This document shows positions 43,452 to 51,616 of a stretch of DNA of 64,000 nucleotides, piece by piece. This DNA comes from Microbacterium sp. TNHR37B (GTDB lineage: Bacteria > Actinomycetota > Actinomycetes > Actinomycetales > Microbacteriaceae), in NCBI RefSeq assembly GCF_001620065.1, contig NZ_LQGV01000004.1:310001-374000 (forward strand), in the 5' to 3' direction. Every line of letters begins with the position of its first letter. Within the stretch, counting starts at the first letter, position 1. Under the pieces are notes generated by a model, which was given only the letters and a program-made list of their open reading frames with translations, had not been told where the DNA came from and ran no database searches. A program made the translations under genes and the position numbers.

Positions 43452-44648
43452 ATGAAACGACCCAAGCCCACCGCGACGGCAGCTGCCGTCGCGACCCTCG
43501 CGGTCGCCGCGGTCGCCGTGACCGCATGCGCCGGCCCCGGGACGAGCAGCGCCTCGCCGTCGGAGCCGCGGAGCTCCGCACCCGCCGCCGACGGTCCCCG
43601 TGTCGCCGTCGCGTACGCCGGCGGAGTCCTCGTGCTCGACGGGGACACGCTCGAGGTCGTCGCCGACGAGCCGTCGGAGGAATTCGTGCGGCTGAATCTC
43701 GCCGGCGACGACCGTCACGCCTTCGTGACGACCTCGCAGGGCTTCCAGCTCCTCGACCTGCGCGCGCCGGAGCTGACCGATCTCGTCGTCGATGCCGGGG
43801 CGGCGGGGCACGTCGTCCGTCACGCCGGAAAGACCGTGCTCTACGACGACGCGACGAGCGACACGACGGTCTTCGACACGGCAGACCTTGCCTCCGTCGA
43901 CGGTGCGCTGCCGGACGCGCGGGTGATTCCGGGCGTCGCGGCGCACCACGGCGTGTCCGTGGTCCTCACCGACGGATCTCTGCTGACGACCGTCGGCGAC
44001 GAGTCCGCCCGCACCGGGATCCGGGTGACCGATGCCGCCGGCGCCGAGATCGCCGCGAGCGATGACTGCCCGGGCGTGCACGGCGAAGGCACAGCGAAGG
44101 GCGAAGCGGTCGTCGTGGGATGCGAAGACGGCGTCCTCGTGTACCGCGAGGGCACGATCGCGAAGCTCGACTCTCCCGACGCCTACGGTCGCATCGGCAA
44201 TGCCTACGTGTCGGAGGAGAGCCCCCTCGTCGTCATGGACTACAAGGACGATCCCGACGCCGAGGGCTACCTGCTCCACCGCCTCGCGCTCGTCGACACC
44301 GAGGCGTTGACGCTGAAGGTGGTCGATCTCCCCGAGGGGGTGGAGTACACGTGGCGAGGGGTCGCCCGCGGGCACGACGGGGAGGCACTCCTGCTCGGAT
44401 CGGATGGTCGCGTGCATGTCATCGACCCCGCGACCGGTCAGGTGATCGCTTCCCACGAGGCGATCGACCCGTGGCGGAGTCCCGCCGAATGGCAGGACGA
44501 GCACCCGGCCCTCGCGGTGGCTGGGGAGGTGCGCTACGTGACCGACGCGGAGCGCCAGCGCATCGTCGCTCTCGACGTCCACACCGGCGAGTGGATCGCC
44601 GACGCCGCGTTGCCGGTCACGCCCAACGAGATCGTCGCGATCGACTGA
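43452..44648 (+). CDS. aztD: Zinc metallochaperone AztD-like beta-propeller lipoprotein
   Basis: A 398-residue exported protein; a likely lipobox is Val-Thr-Ala-Cys at residue 27. The propeller body has the AztD-type segments DDRHAFVTTSQGFQLLDL, GHVVRHAGKTVLYDDATS, AAHHGVSVVLTDG, CPGVHGEG and VVGCEDGVLVY; the two cysteines in the last pair probably form a disulfide. In Paracoccus, AztD passes zinc to the binding protein AztC of an ABC importer. No aztABC genes are in this window. AAAGGAAA precedes the ATG. It lies 82 nt after the first propeller gene, in one operon under the Zur-like box. Confidence 0.82.
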   Translation: MKRPKPTATAAAVATLAVAAVAVTACAGPGTSSASPSEPRSSAPAADGPRVAVAYAGGVLVLDGDTLEVVADEPSEEFVRLNLAGDDRHAFVTTSQGFQLLDLRAPELTDLVVDAGAAGHVVRHAGKTVLYDDATSDTTVFDTADLASVDGALPDARVIPGVAAHHGVSVVLTDGSLLTTVGDESARTGIRVTDAAGAEIAASDDCPGVHGEGTAKGEAVVVGCEDGVLVYREGTIAKLDSPDAYGRIGNAYVSEESPLVVMDYKDDPDAEGYLLHRLALVDTEALTLKVVDLPEGVEYTWRGVARGHDGEALLLGSDGRVHVIDPATGQVIASHEAIDPWRSPAEWQDEHPALAVAGEVRYVTDAERQRIVALDVHTGEWIADAALPVTPNEIVAID

Positions 44649-44670
44649 TCCGCTCGGCTGCCCGCCTTCC

Positions 44671-44705
44671 GCCCGTCCCACGCCGATGTCCTGCGTGGGA
44701 CGGGC
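44671..44705 (+). terminator. Terminator hairpin after aztD
   Basis: GCCCGTCCCACGC, 9-nt loop, GCGTGGGACGGGC: a 13-bp perfect stem 22 nt after the stop codon. It probably ends the zinc operon. No T tract. Confidence 0.7.
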
Positions 44706-44731
44706 GCCGCCGCGGCTGGGAGGATGGAGGG

Positions 44732-45553
44732 GTGCCCGACCCCGATATCCGACTGATCGCCGTCGACATGGACGGCACGCTCCTGCGCCCCGATGGGACG
44801 ATCCCCGGTCGACTGTGGCCGCTGCTGCGGAGGCTCCGCGAACGGGGCATCGCCTTCGCGCCCGCCAGCGGACGCCAGCTCGCCACCCTCCGGGCGATGT
44901 TCGCCGGCGCCGAGGGAGAGCTGGACTACATCGCCGAGAACGGCGCGCACGTCGTGCGCGGAGAGCAGGAGGTGAGCATCGACGCGCTCGCCCCGGTCTT
45001 CGTCGCCCGGACCATCGCGCGTCTGCGGGCGCTCGACGCCGTCGGCACCCGCCTCGGGATCGTCGTGTGCGGGGAGCGGTCCGCCTACGTCGACGATTGC
45101 GATCCCGTGTTCCTCGCCGAGACGCGCAAGTACTACCGCGCGCTCGAGGTCGTCGACGACGTCGCCGCCGTCGAGGACCGCGTCCTCAAACTCGCCGTCT
45201 ACGACTTCGTCGACGGGGAGACCCGCACCGCGCCAGCACTGGCCGACCTGCACCCCGACCACCAGGTCGTCGTGTCGGGCGTCCACTGGGTCGACGTCAT
45301 GAACGCGGGGGTGGACAAGGGCGTCGCGCTGCGCGGGCTCCAGCGTGCGCTCGGGGTCACGCCCGCCCAGACGGTCGCCTTCGGCGACTATCTGAACGAT
45401 CTCGAACTGCTGCGCGCCGCCGACCACTCCTACGCGATGGCCGACGCCCATCCCGACGTGGCCGCCATTGCGCGCCATCGGGCGCCCTCCAACGCGGAGG
45501 ACGGCGTGGTCACCGTGATCGAGGGACTGCTGGCCGCCCCCGCGACGGCCTGA
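44732..45553 (+). CDS. Cof-type HAD-IIB phosphatase
   Basis: A 273-residue cytoplasmic phosphatase. Motif I is AVDMDGTLL (nucleophile and acid Asp), motif II is in APASGRQ, motif III is the Lys in NAGVDKGVAL, and motif IV is FGDYLNDLELL, with a C2-type cap between. Members dephosphorylate sugar phosphates, pyridoxal phosphate or flavin intermediates. GGAGG-AT-GGAGG precedes the GTG start. It faces the DeoR gene convergently. Confidence 0.88.
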   Translation: MPDPDIRLIAVDMDGTLLRPDGTIPGRLWPLLRRLRERGIAFAPASGRQLATLRAMFAGAEGELDYIAENGAHVVRGEQEVSIDALAPVFVARTIARLRALDAVGTRLGIVVCGERSAYVDDCDPVFLAETRKYYRALEVVDDVAAVEDRVLKLAVYDFVDGETRTAPALADLHPDHQVVVSGVHWVDVMNAGVDKGVALRGLQRALGVTPAQTVAFGDYLNDLELLRAADHSYAMADAHPDVAAIARHRAPSNAEDGVVTVIEGLLAAPATA

Positions 45554-45562
45554 TCCTGCTCC

Positions 45563-46339
45563 TCAGCTGGAGGGACGGACCGGGTCGACGGTGATCACCT
45601 GCGTGCCACGGGCGCGGGCGTCCCGCAGCGCGGCCACCGGCGCATCGGCCGTCGTGACGAGGGTGTCGATGTCGTCGAGGCTTCCGAAACGGTGGGCCGC
45701 CGTCCGCTCGAACTTGTCTGTCGTTGCGACGAGTATCGCCCGGCGGGCGGAGACGAGCGCGGCCCGCTTGACGGCGGCATCGTCCCACCGGGCCACGGTC
45801 AGCCCCGTCGCAGGGTCGGCGGCGCATGCGCCGATGACGGCGTAGTCGAACCGCATCTCGCGCACCGCGTCGACCGCGCTGGCCCCCATAAACGCCAGAT
45901 CTCCCTCGTGGACCACCCCGCCCGGCACGATGATCTCGTTCCCGGGCCGGCTGGCGAGCGCCGCCGCCGCGTGCAGGGACAGCGCCAGCGCGGTGACGCC
46001 ACGGCCGGAGAGCTCGGTGGCGACGGCGAGCGCCGTCGTCCCGTTGTCGATCAGGACGCTCATCCCCGGCTCGATCAGCGCCGCCGCCGCGTGAGCGAGC
46101 GCCGCCTTCTCGGCGGTCGCCGACGCGATCCGCAGGGGGAAGGGGTAGGGCTCGCCCCGGTTGATGACCGGGGCGGCTCCCCCGCGGACGCGCCGCAGCA
46201 CGCCCTGCGCACTCAGCTCGGAGAGGTCGCGCCGGATCGTGACCGCGGAGATCCCGGTGAGCTCGGCGAGGTCGGCCACCGAGCGCCGACCGGAGTCGAC
46301 CGCGCGGATGATCGCGCGCTGGCGCTCGGATCGTTCCAT
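45563..46339 (-). CDS. DeoR/GlpR family transcriptional regulator
   Basis: A 258-residue sugar-type repressor. HTH_DeoR at about residues 5-60 (RSVADLAELTGISAVTIRRDLSEL in two parts) and the DeoRC effector domain with the IDNGTTALAVATEL and TTDKFERTAAHRFGSL motifs. Effectors are normally phosphorylated sugars. It is encoded 12 nt downstream of an MFS gene, so it probably regulates that operon. GACACT 6 nt before the ATG may give an internal leaderless start. Confidence 0.9.
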   Translation of the reverse strand: MERSERQRAIIRAVDSGRRSVADLAELTGISAVTIRRDLSELSAQGVLRRVRGGAAPVINRGEPYPFPLRIASATAEKAALAHAAAALIEPGMSVLIDNGTTALAVATELSGRGVTALALSLHAAAALASRPGNEIIVPGGVVHEGDLAFMGASAVDAVREMRFDYAVIGACAADPATGLTVARWDDAAVKRAALVSARRAILVATTDKFERTAAHRFGSLDDIDTLVTTADAPVAALRDARARGTQVITVDPVRPSS

Positions 46340-46351
46340 GGCACCAGTGTC

Positions 46352-47584
46352 TCAATCCGGATCATCGGCGGAAGCCTGGCGTCGGCCCTGACGCGCGGGG
46401 AGCACGCCGCTCAGGAGCAGCACCAGCACTCCCATGATCGGCATGATCACGAGAGCGCCGCGCAACCCGATGCCGTCGGAGACGAGTCCCACGAGCGGTG
46501 GCGAGAGTAGGAACCCGAGCCGCATCAACCACGACACGATCGCGAGGCCCGTGCCGTGGCGAAGACCCGGCAGGGCATCGGCGCCGGCCATCGCGGCGGG
46601 GACGAGGGTGGCCACGCCCAGCCCGGCGGCGGCGAACCCCGCGATCGTGCCCGGAACACTCGGGAACAGGAGCGCCGCACCCATGCCGATCGCGAGCACG
46701 AGACCCCCGGCGATGGCGACCGTCCGCTGTCCGAACCTGTCCACGAGCGGATCACCGATGAGGCGGCCGACGAACTGCGCGCCGACGAGGGCGATGAGGC
46801 CGGCGGCTGCCAGCGCTGGTGCCGCGTCCAGATCGCCGCGGAGATAGAGCGCCGCCCACGAGAACCCGGCGTCCTCGACGGTGGTGCCCGCCGTCGCGAT
46901 CAGCACGAGGGCCGCGAGCATCATCCAGATCCGGGCGCTCGGGCCGCGCCGCGCGGGCGCGGCGTCGGGGTCGAGCGGTGCCACCGCGACGTTCTCGGGG
47001 TCGCGGCCGGGAAGGGTGAACCGGAAGGCGACGAGCGCGAGTGTCACGAAGAGCGCGCCGGAGACGGCGAGATGGATCCCCAGGGGCAGGCGCAGAGCGA
47101 TCGCGGCGGCGGCCATCGCGCCGCCTGTCACCGCGCCGATCGACCACACGGCGTGGAAGGAGTTGAGGATCGAGCGCCCCATCTCCCGCTGCACGCGCAG
47201 GCCGTGCGCGTTCTGGGCCACGTCGGTGATCGCGTCGGCGGCGCCCGCGAGGAACAGCGCCACGACGAAGAGCACGAGGGTCGGGGAGAGCCCCGCCGCC
47301 AGCACTCCCGCGGCGGTCACCACGGTTCCGAGGACCGCGGCGCGGGCAGACCCGGACCAGCGGATGATCCATCCCGCGGCCAATCCCGACGCGATCGCTC
47401 CGGCGGGAAAGGCGATCACCGTGAATCCGTACGCGGCGTTGTCGAGACCGAGCGCTTCTTTGATCTCCGGGTAGCGGGGAAGGATGTTCGCGAACAGGGC
47501 GCCGTTGGTGAAGAACAGCGCCGCCACGGCGGCGCGGGCACGCCGTGCGGCGGACGAGTCGCGGGGTGGGGTGCGAAGGGACAC
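46352..47584 (-). CDS. MFS transporter
   Basis: A 410-residue, 12-helix major facilitator. The N-terminal half has LFFTNGALFANILPRYPEIKEALG and the C-terminal half LVDRFGQRTVAIAGG. It resembles the YbjJ/FucP-like group of sugar or drug transporters. With deoR it suggests uptake or efflux of a sugar-like compound. The start was set at GTG 47584, which lies 7 nt after TACCGT (47592-47597), itself 17 nt after TTGCGC (47615-47620); a TTG-started form would be 12 residues longer and would begin inside this promoter. Confidence 0.85.
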   Translation of the reverse strand: MSLRTPPRDSSAARRARAAVAALFFTNGALFANILPRYPEIKEALGLDNAAYGFTVIAFPAGAIASGLAAGWIIRWSGSARAAVLGTVVTAAGVLAAGLSPTLVLFVVALFLAGAADAITDVAQNAHGLRVQREMGRSILNSFHAVWSIGAVTGGAMAAAAIALRLPLGIHLAVSGALFVTLALVAFRFTLPGRDPENVAVAPLDPDAAPARRGPSARIWMMLAALVLIATAGTTVEDAGFSWAALYLRGDLDAAPALAAAGLIALVGAQFVGRLIGDPLVDRFGQRTVAIAGGLVLAIGMGAALLFPSVPGTIAGFAAAGLGVATLVPAAMAGADALPGLRHGTGLAIVSWLMRLGFLLSPPLVGLVSDGIGLRGALVIMPIMGVLVLLLSGVLPARQGRRQASADDPD

Positions 47585-47591
47585 CGTTGAC

Positions 47592-47644
47592 ACGGTAGGA
47601 GCCGAAGCGATCACGCGCAACGATCGAAATCGTCCCGATTGATC
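47592..47644 (-). promoter_or_regulatory. Promoter and putative operator of the MFS-deoR operon
   Basis: On the minus strand: -35 TTGCGC (47620-47615), 17-nt spacer, -10 TACCGT (47597-47592). Just upstream is AATCG-TCC-CGATT (47628-47640), a short perfect inverted repeat flanked by GATC on both sides. It may be the DeoR operator. The promoter is well formed; the operator call is weak. Confidence 0.45.
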
Positions 47645-47677
47645 ACTCGTCCTCCGTGTCCCCGGTGCCCCTCGTCG

Positions 47678-48847
47678 TCAGTCCCCCTTCACGTTGACGA
47701 GCTGGCGGAGCGTGTGCCGCACCTCGACCAGATCGGCCGCGTCGGCCATCACCCGGTCGATCGGCTTGTAGGCCTGCGGGATCTCGTCGATGAACGCGTC
47801 GGTGTCACGGAACTCGATCCCCGTCATCGCCTCCCGCAACTGGTCGTGCGTGAAGGTGCGCCGGGCGGCGGAACGCGAGTACTCCCGCCCCGCGCCGTGC
47901 GGTGAGGAGTTCAGCGACAGCGGGTTGCCGAGGCCCGACACGACGTAGGACGCCGTGCCCATCGACCCCGGAATCAGTCCCGGCCGGCCGGCGTCCGCCT
48001 GGATCGCGCCCTTCCTCGACACCCACACACGCTTCCCGAAGTGCATCTCGCTCTCCGTGAAGTTGTGGTGGCAGTTGATCCGCTCGCGCTCCTCGACCTC
48101 CGCCCCCATGATCTCCGACAGCTGCCGCGAGACCCGGTCCATCATCTCCTCGCGGTTGAGGAGCGCGAAGCGCTGGGCCCAGCGGAGCTCTCGGATGTAG
48201 CGCCGGAACTCGTCGGTTCCCTCCACCAGGTAGGCGAGGTCGCGGTCGGGCAGCGGGATCCACCACTGCGTGGCGAGGCGCTGGGCGACGGCGATGTGGT
48301 GCGTCGCGATCTTGTTGCCGACGCCCCGCGAGCCGGAGTGCAGGAACATCCACACGGCATCCGTCTCGTCGACGGACACCTCGATGAAGTGGTTGCCCGA
48401 TCCGAGCGACCCGAGCTGGTGGCGCCAGTGACCGGCATAGTGCGACGGATCGAACTCGTTCTTCGCCGCGAGCTCCTCCAGCTCGGCGATGCGCGGCTCG
48501 GCGGTGGCGACGATCTTCCGGTTGTCGCGACCCGCCGACAGCGGGATGGCCCGCTCGATCTGCTCCCGCAGTGCCGTCAGGTCGCGGCCGAGGAGCTGCG
48601 CTTTCGTGAACTGCGTGCGGACAGCGATCATGCCGCACCCGATGTCGACACCGACGGCGGCCGGCATGACGGCGCCGAGGGTCGGAATGACCGACCCGAC
48701 GGTCGCCCCCTTGCCGAGGTGCGCATCGGGCATGAGCGCCAGGTGCGGGTAGATGAACGGCATGCGCGACGAGGTGCGGGCCTGCTCGACGGTCTTCTCG
48801 TCGAGAATGCTCGCCCACGACAGCAGCCTGTTCGTGAGCTTCTCCAT
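47678..48847 (-). CDS. rtcB: RtcB family RNA-splicing ligase
   Basis: A 389-residue GTP- and manganese-dependent ligase that joins 2',3'-cyclic phosphate (or 3'-phosphate) and 5'-hydroxyl RNA ends. Key segments: PDAHLGKGATVG, GVDIGCGMIAV with the metal Cys, LGSGNHFIEV, HSGSRGVGNKIATHH, NCHHNF, and SPHGAGREYSR, where the His is the guanylylation site. It is at the short end of the family (the compact group without long inserts). GGAAAGGAACC precedes the ATG. Upstream on the same strand lie a terminator and a short leader ORF, suggesting attenuation. Confidence 0.93.
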   Translation of the reverse strand: MEKLTNRLLSWASILDEKTVEQARTSSRMPFIYPHLALMPDAHLGKGATVGSVIPTLGAVMPAAVGVDIGCGMIAVRTQFTKAQLLGRDLTALREQIERAIPLSAGRDNRKIVATAEPRIAELEELAAKNEFDPSHYAGHWRHQLGSLGSGNHFIEVSVDETDAVWMFLHSGSRGVGNKIATHHIAVAQRLATQWWIPLPDRDLAYLVEGTDEFRRYIRELRWAQRFALLNREEMMDRVSRQLSEIMGAEVEERERINCHHNFTESEMHFGKRVWVSRKGAIQADAGRPGLIPGSMGTASYVVSGLGNPLSLNSSPHGAGREYSRSAARRTFTHDQLREAMTGIEFRDTDAFIDEIPQAYKPIDRVMADAADLVEVRHTLRQLVNVKGD

Positions 48848-48904
48848 GGTTCCTTTCCTTCGTGGATGGTCCGGGGGCCACGTGCGGAGAGGAACACACG
48901 AAAA

Positions 48905-48933
48905 ACGCCCCGAACCTGTGCGGTGCGGGGCGT
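48905..48933 (-). terminator. Intrinsic terminator/attenuator between leader ORF and rtcB
   Basis: On the minus strand: ACGCCCCG, 13-nt loop, CGGGGCGT followed by TTTT (48904-48901). This is the only textbook U-tailed terminator seen in the window. It lies 16 nt after the stop of the 29-residue leader ORF and 57 nt before the rtcB start. Confidence 0.85.
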
Positions 48934-48949
48934 CGTGACGGTAACGGTG

Positions 48950-49039
48950 TCAGACGGCGCGCGCCGGAGGGTACGACTCGTCGCGGAACTGGGGGTATCC
49001 CAGATTCCGCTGCGGGAGCGCGCGCAGGTGCGTGTGCAT
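48950..49039 (-). CDS. Putative 29-residue leader peptide upstream of rtcB
   Basis: A short ORF starting MHTHLRALPQRN, with LGYPQFRDES in the middle and YPPARAV at the end. GGAGG lies 6 nt before its ATG. It sits in a compact leader: promoter, this ORF, terminator, then rtcB. A 10-bp hairpin (48984-49009, CGGAA-CTGGG paired with CCCAG-TTCCG around GGTAT) lies inside the ORF, so translation would influence folding. No similar protein is known to me; it may be a regulatory leader or an independent small protein. Confidence 0.55.
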   Translation of the reverse strand: MHTHLRALPQRNLGYPQFRDESYPPARAV

Positions 49040-49080
49040 GTCGTTCCTCCGTCATGCCGTGCCGGCGGCACAGCCTTGCC

Positions 49081-49110
49081 ACGATAGCGACGCTGTCGAC
49101 ATTCGGTCAA
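49081..49110 (-). promoter_or_regulatory. Promoter of the rtcB leader
   Basis: On the minus strand: -35 TTGACC (49110-49105), 18-nt spacer, -10 TATCGT (49086-49081). The predicted start near 49074 gives a 5' leader of about 35 nt, containing a GTGCC-GCC-GGCAC hairpin, before the 29-codon ORF. Confidence 0.7.
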
Positions 49111-49161
49111 GCGCCGCCTCCCCGCCACCGGAGCAGGGGAGAGGAGGCGTAGCGTGGACGG

Positions 49162-49992
49162 ATGCTGACGATTCCCACGGTGACGCTCAACGACGGCACG
49201 GACTTTCCCGAGCTCGGTCTCGGCACGTACAACCTCCGCGGCGAGGAGGGAGTGGAGGCGATGGTCGCCGCCATCTCGAACGGCTACCGGCTTCTCGACT
49301 CGGCCGTCAACTACGAGAACGAGGCCGAAGTCGGTGAGGCCGTCCGCCGCTCCGGCATCCGCGACGAGCTCCTCGTGACGACCAAGGTGCCCGGCCGCGA
49401 TCACGGCTTCGACGAGACGGTGCGCAGCGCCCGGGGCTCGCTGGAGCGCCTCGGTCTCTCCCGTATCGATCTGTACCTCATCCACTGGCCGAACCCGAGC
49501 CAGGACAAGTACGTCGAGACGTACCGGGCGATGCTGGCCCTCCGCGACGAGGGGGAGGTGGGCTCGGTCGGCGTCTCGAACTTCACCGAGGCGATGCTCA
49601 CTCGCCTCATCGACGAGACCGGGGTGGCGCCGGCGGTCAACCAGGTGGAGCTCCACCCCTACTTCCCGCAGCAGCACCTGCGCGCCTTCCACGCCGCACA
49701 CGGCATCCGCACCGAGAGCTGGAGTCCGCTGGCGCGGAGGAGCGAACTGCTGACCGAGCGCGTGATCGTCGACATCGCCGAGGCGCACGGCGTGACCCCG
49801 ACCCAGGTGGTGCTGCGGTGGCACACGCTCCTGAGCAGCACGCCGATTCCCAAGTCGGCCGATCCTGCTCGTCAAATCGAGAACGCCGACGTCTTCGGGT
49901 TCCTCCTCTCGAACGAGGAGGTCGCCGCCATCAGCGGGCTCGAGCGCGGGAGGCTGTGGGGCGGCGACCCCGACACGCACGAGGAGATGTGA
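49162..49992 (+). CDS. Aldo/keto reductase
   Basis: A 276-residue NADPH-dependent oxidoreductase of the 2,5-diketo-gluconate-reductase-like group. Catalytic tetrad visible: Asp and Tyr in LLDSAVNYENEAEVG, Lys in LVTTKVPGRD, His in YLIHWPNP. The cofactor loop near the C terminus has PIPKSADPARQIENADVF. It reduces an aldehyde or ketone in the cytoplasm. TAGCGT (49150-49155) lies 6 nt before the ATG, suggesting a leaderless transcript divergent from the rtcB leader. Confidence 0.92.
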   Translation: MLTIPTVTLNDGTDFPELGLGTYNLRGEEGVEAMVAAISNGYRLLDSAVNYENEAEVGEAVRRSGIRDELLVTTKVPGRDHGFDETVRSARGSLERLGLSRIDLYLIHWPNPSQDKYVETYRAMLALRDEGEVGSVGVSNFTEAMLTRLIDETGVAPAVNQVELHPYFPQQHLRAFHAAHGIRTESWSPLARRSELLTERVIVDIAEAHGVTPTQVVLRWHTLLSSTPIPKSADPARQIENADVFGFLLSNEEVAAISGLERGRLWGGDPDTHEEM

Positions 49993-50133
49993 GGTCCGAG
50001 GCGCGGACGCCGATCTCCCCGTACCGCGTGGGCGGGTGAGGGTCAAGCCCCGCGACGGGGCGGCGCCGGGCCGCTAGCGTCGCCGGTGACGCGGCGGAAT
50101 GTGCCGCGCGATGACGGAGGAGGGCGGAGCGAC

Positions 50134-50316
50134 ATGTCCGACGCTGCACACCACGACCACCACCACGAAGACACCGGCGCCAGCGACCCGACACCCAAGC
50201 CGGGCGGACTGGGTCAGGACGGCACGATCCCGCCCGACCCCGACGGTGTGGCCGCGGGGCACACCGACGAGCCGTCGAACTTCAACCCCGAAGAGGACGA
50301 GGACGCCCCGGCCTGA
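50134..50316 (+). CDS. Small acidic His/Pro-rich protein
   Basis: A 60-residue protein with HHDHHHEDTG near the N terminus, PTPKPGGLGQDGTIPPDPDG in the middle and an acidic tail (EEDEDAPA). It looks disordered. The histidine cluster could bind metal, but nothing else supports that. GGCGGAG lies before ATG 50134. TAGCGT near 50076 may be the -10. Confidence 0.6.
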   Translation: MSDAAHHDHHHEDTGASDPTPKPGGLGQDGTIPPDPDGVAAGHTDEPSNFNPEEDEDAPA

Positions 50317-50337
50317 CGTGGTCGCCGGGAACCGCGG

Positions 50338-50574
50338 TCAGAGCTGCGCCCCGTCGTCCCAGGGGTCGTTCAGGCCGGGAGTGCGGCCCCGCCAGGACTC
50401 GTAGGCCATGAGCCAGCCGATCGAGATGACGACGGCGAGGGTGATCCCGAGCCACACGCTCTGCAGGATCAGGCCCACCAGCACCCCGAGGCCGAGGAGC
50501 ACCACGGTGCCCACGAGCCAGCCGATGCGTCCGCGCGGCCAGCCGCGCCCTTGTCTCTGATGGTCCTGGCTCAT
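50338..50574 (-). CDS. Small two-helix membrane protein
   Basis: A 78-residue protein with a Gln/Arg-rich start (SQDHQRQGRGWPRG), two adjacent membrane helices (about residues 20-58) and a short charged tail. Unknown function. TAGGCT (50581-50586 on the minus strand) lies 6 nt before the ATG, so the start is well placed and leaderless. Confidence 0.65.
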   Translation of the reverse strand: MSQDHQRQGRGWPRGRIGWLVGTVVLLGLGVLVGLILQSVWLGITLAVVISIGWLMAYESWRGRTPGLNDPWDDGAQL

Positions 50575-50612
50575 CCGCTCAGCCTAATCAGAGCCCCTGC
50601 GCAGCGGCGATC

Positions 50613-51566
50613 TCAGCGTGATCGGTGGTCCTCGGGATGGAGGCGGGCGCCGCGTCGGGGCTCGTGCACCCCGCTCAGCCCCAGCAGGCGGATGACGCGC
50701 TGGCGGTGCCCCGCCCAGGGGGCGAGGAGCTCCACCATCGCGTCGTCGTCGACGCGATGACCGGTGAGGGCGAATCCGACCTCGTGCGCGAGATGGTAGT
50801 CCCCGACGCTCACCGCATCGGGATCTCCGCACGCGCGGATGCGGGCCTCGGCACTCGTCCACGCCCCGACGCCGGGGAGACTCCTCAGGAGACGGTCGAT
50901 CGCCGCGGCATCATCGGCCACCGCCGCCACGGCCCGTTCCAGCGAGGAGCGACGGCGCGCGGCCGCCGTGACCGTCCGCGACTGCGGCGGCTCGACACCG
51001 GCGCGGTGCCAGCTCCAACTCGGGATGCGCTGCCAATCGGCGGGCGGCGCGAACATCGATCGGGGAGTCGGTCCCGGAGCGCGCTCGCCGAAGCGCGTGA
51101 GGATCCATCGCCACGCGCCGAAGGCCTGCAGTCCCGTCACCTTCTGCTCGAATACGGCGCTCGCGAGAGCGTCGAAGACGAGGTCGGTCCGCCCGAGGCG
51201 CAGCGCCGGAAACCGGTGGTGGGCGGCCGCCACCAGGGGATGGGCGGACGGATCGAATCCCTCGGGGTCATCCCTCCCACCACAGAGGCCCGGGAGCTGA
51301 TCGAGCACCCATCCCGCGCCCGGTCCCCAGGCCGCTGCCCGCACGGCGCCGCGCTGCACCCGCACCGCGAGCGTCGCGACACCCTGCGGCGTCCGCGACG
51401 CGCGCCAGATCACGCCACCGACGGACATCTGCGCCGGATCGTGGGCGCCACGCTGCTGGAAGGCGATGGCCCGGGCCACGTCGATCGGTTCACGAGGACG
51501 GTATTCGGTCTCCCGCGGAGGCGAGTCGCGCGTCGCGGGGCTCTCCGAGACCGCGGGCATCACCAT
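50613..51566 (-). CDS. DNA-3-methyladenine glycosylase II-like (AlkA/HhH-GPD family)
   Basis: A 317-residue base-excision repair glycosylase. The helix-hairpin-helix is LRSLPGVGAWTSAEARIRA and the catalytic Asp lies in VSVGDYHLAHEVG, followed by the C-terminal helices. The N-terminal part is the AlkA-type beta domain with ALRLGRTDLVFDALASAVFEQKV split by the conserved EQ. It removes alkylated bases from DNA. TAGAGT (51573-51578 on the minus strand) lies 6 nt before the ATG. Confidence 0.87.
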   Translation of the reverse strand: MVMPAVSESPATRDSPPRETEYRPREPIDVARAIAFQQRGAHDPAQMSVGGVIWRASRTPQGVATLAVRVQRGAVRAAAWGPGAGWVLDQLPGLCGGRDDPEGFDPSAHPLVAAAHHRFPALRLGRTDLVFDALASAVFEQKVTGLQAFGAWRWILTRFGERAPGPTPRSMFAPPADWQRIPSWSWHRAGVEPPQSRTVTAAARRRSSLERAVAAVADDAAAIDRLLRSLPGVGAWTSAEARIRACGDPDAVSVGDYHLAHEVGFALTGHRVDDDAMVELLAPWAGHRQRVIRLLGLSGVHEPRRGARLHPEDHRSR

Positions 51567-51616
51567 GCCGTCACTCTAGGCGACCCCCACCGACACGGGG
51601 CGGCCGCAGTCGCCTC

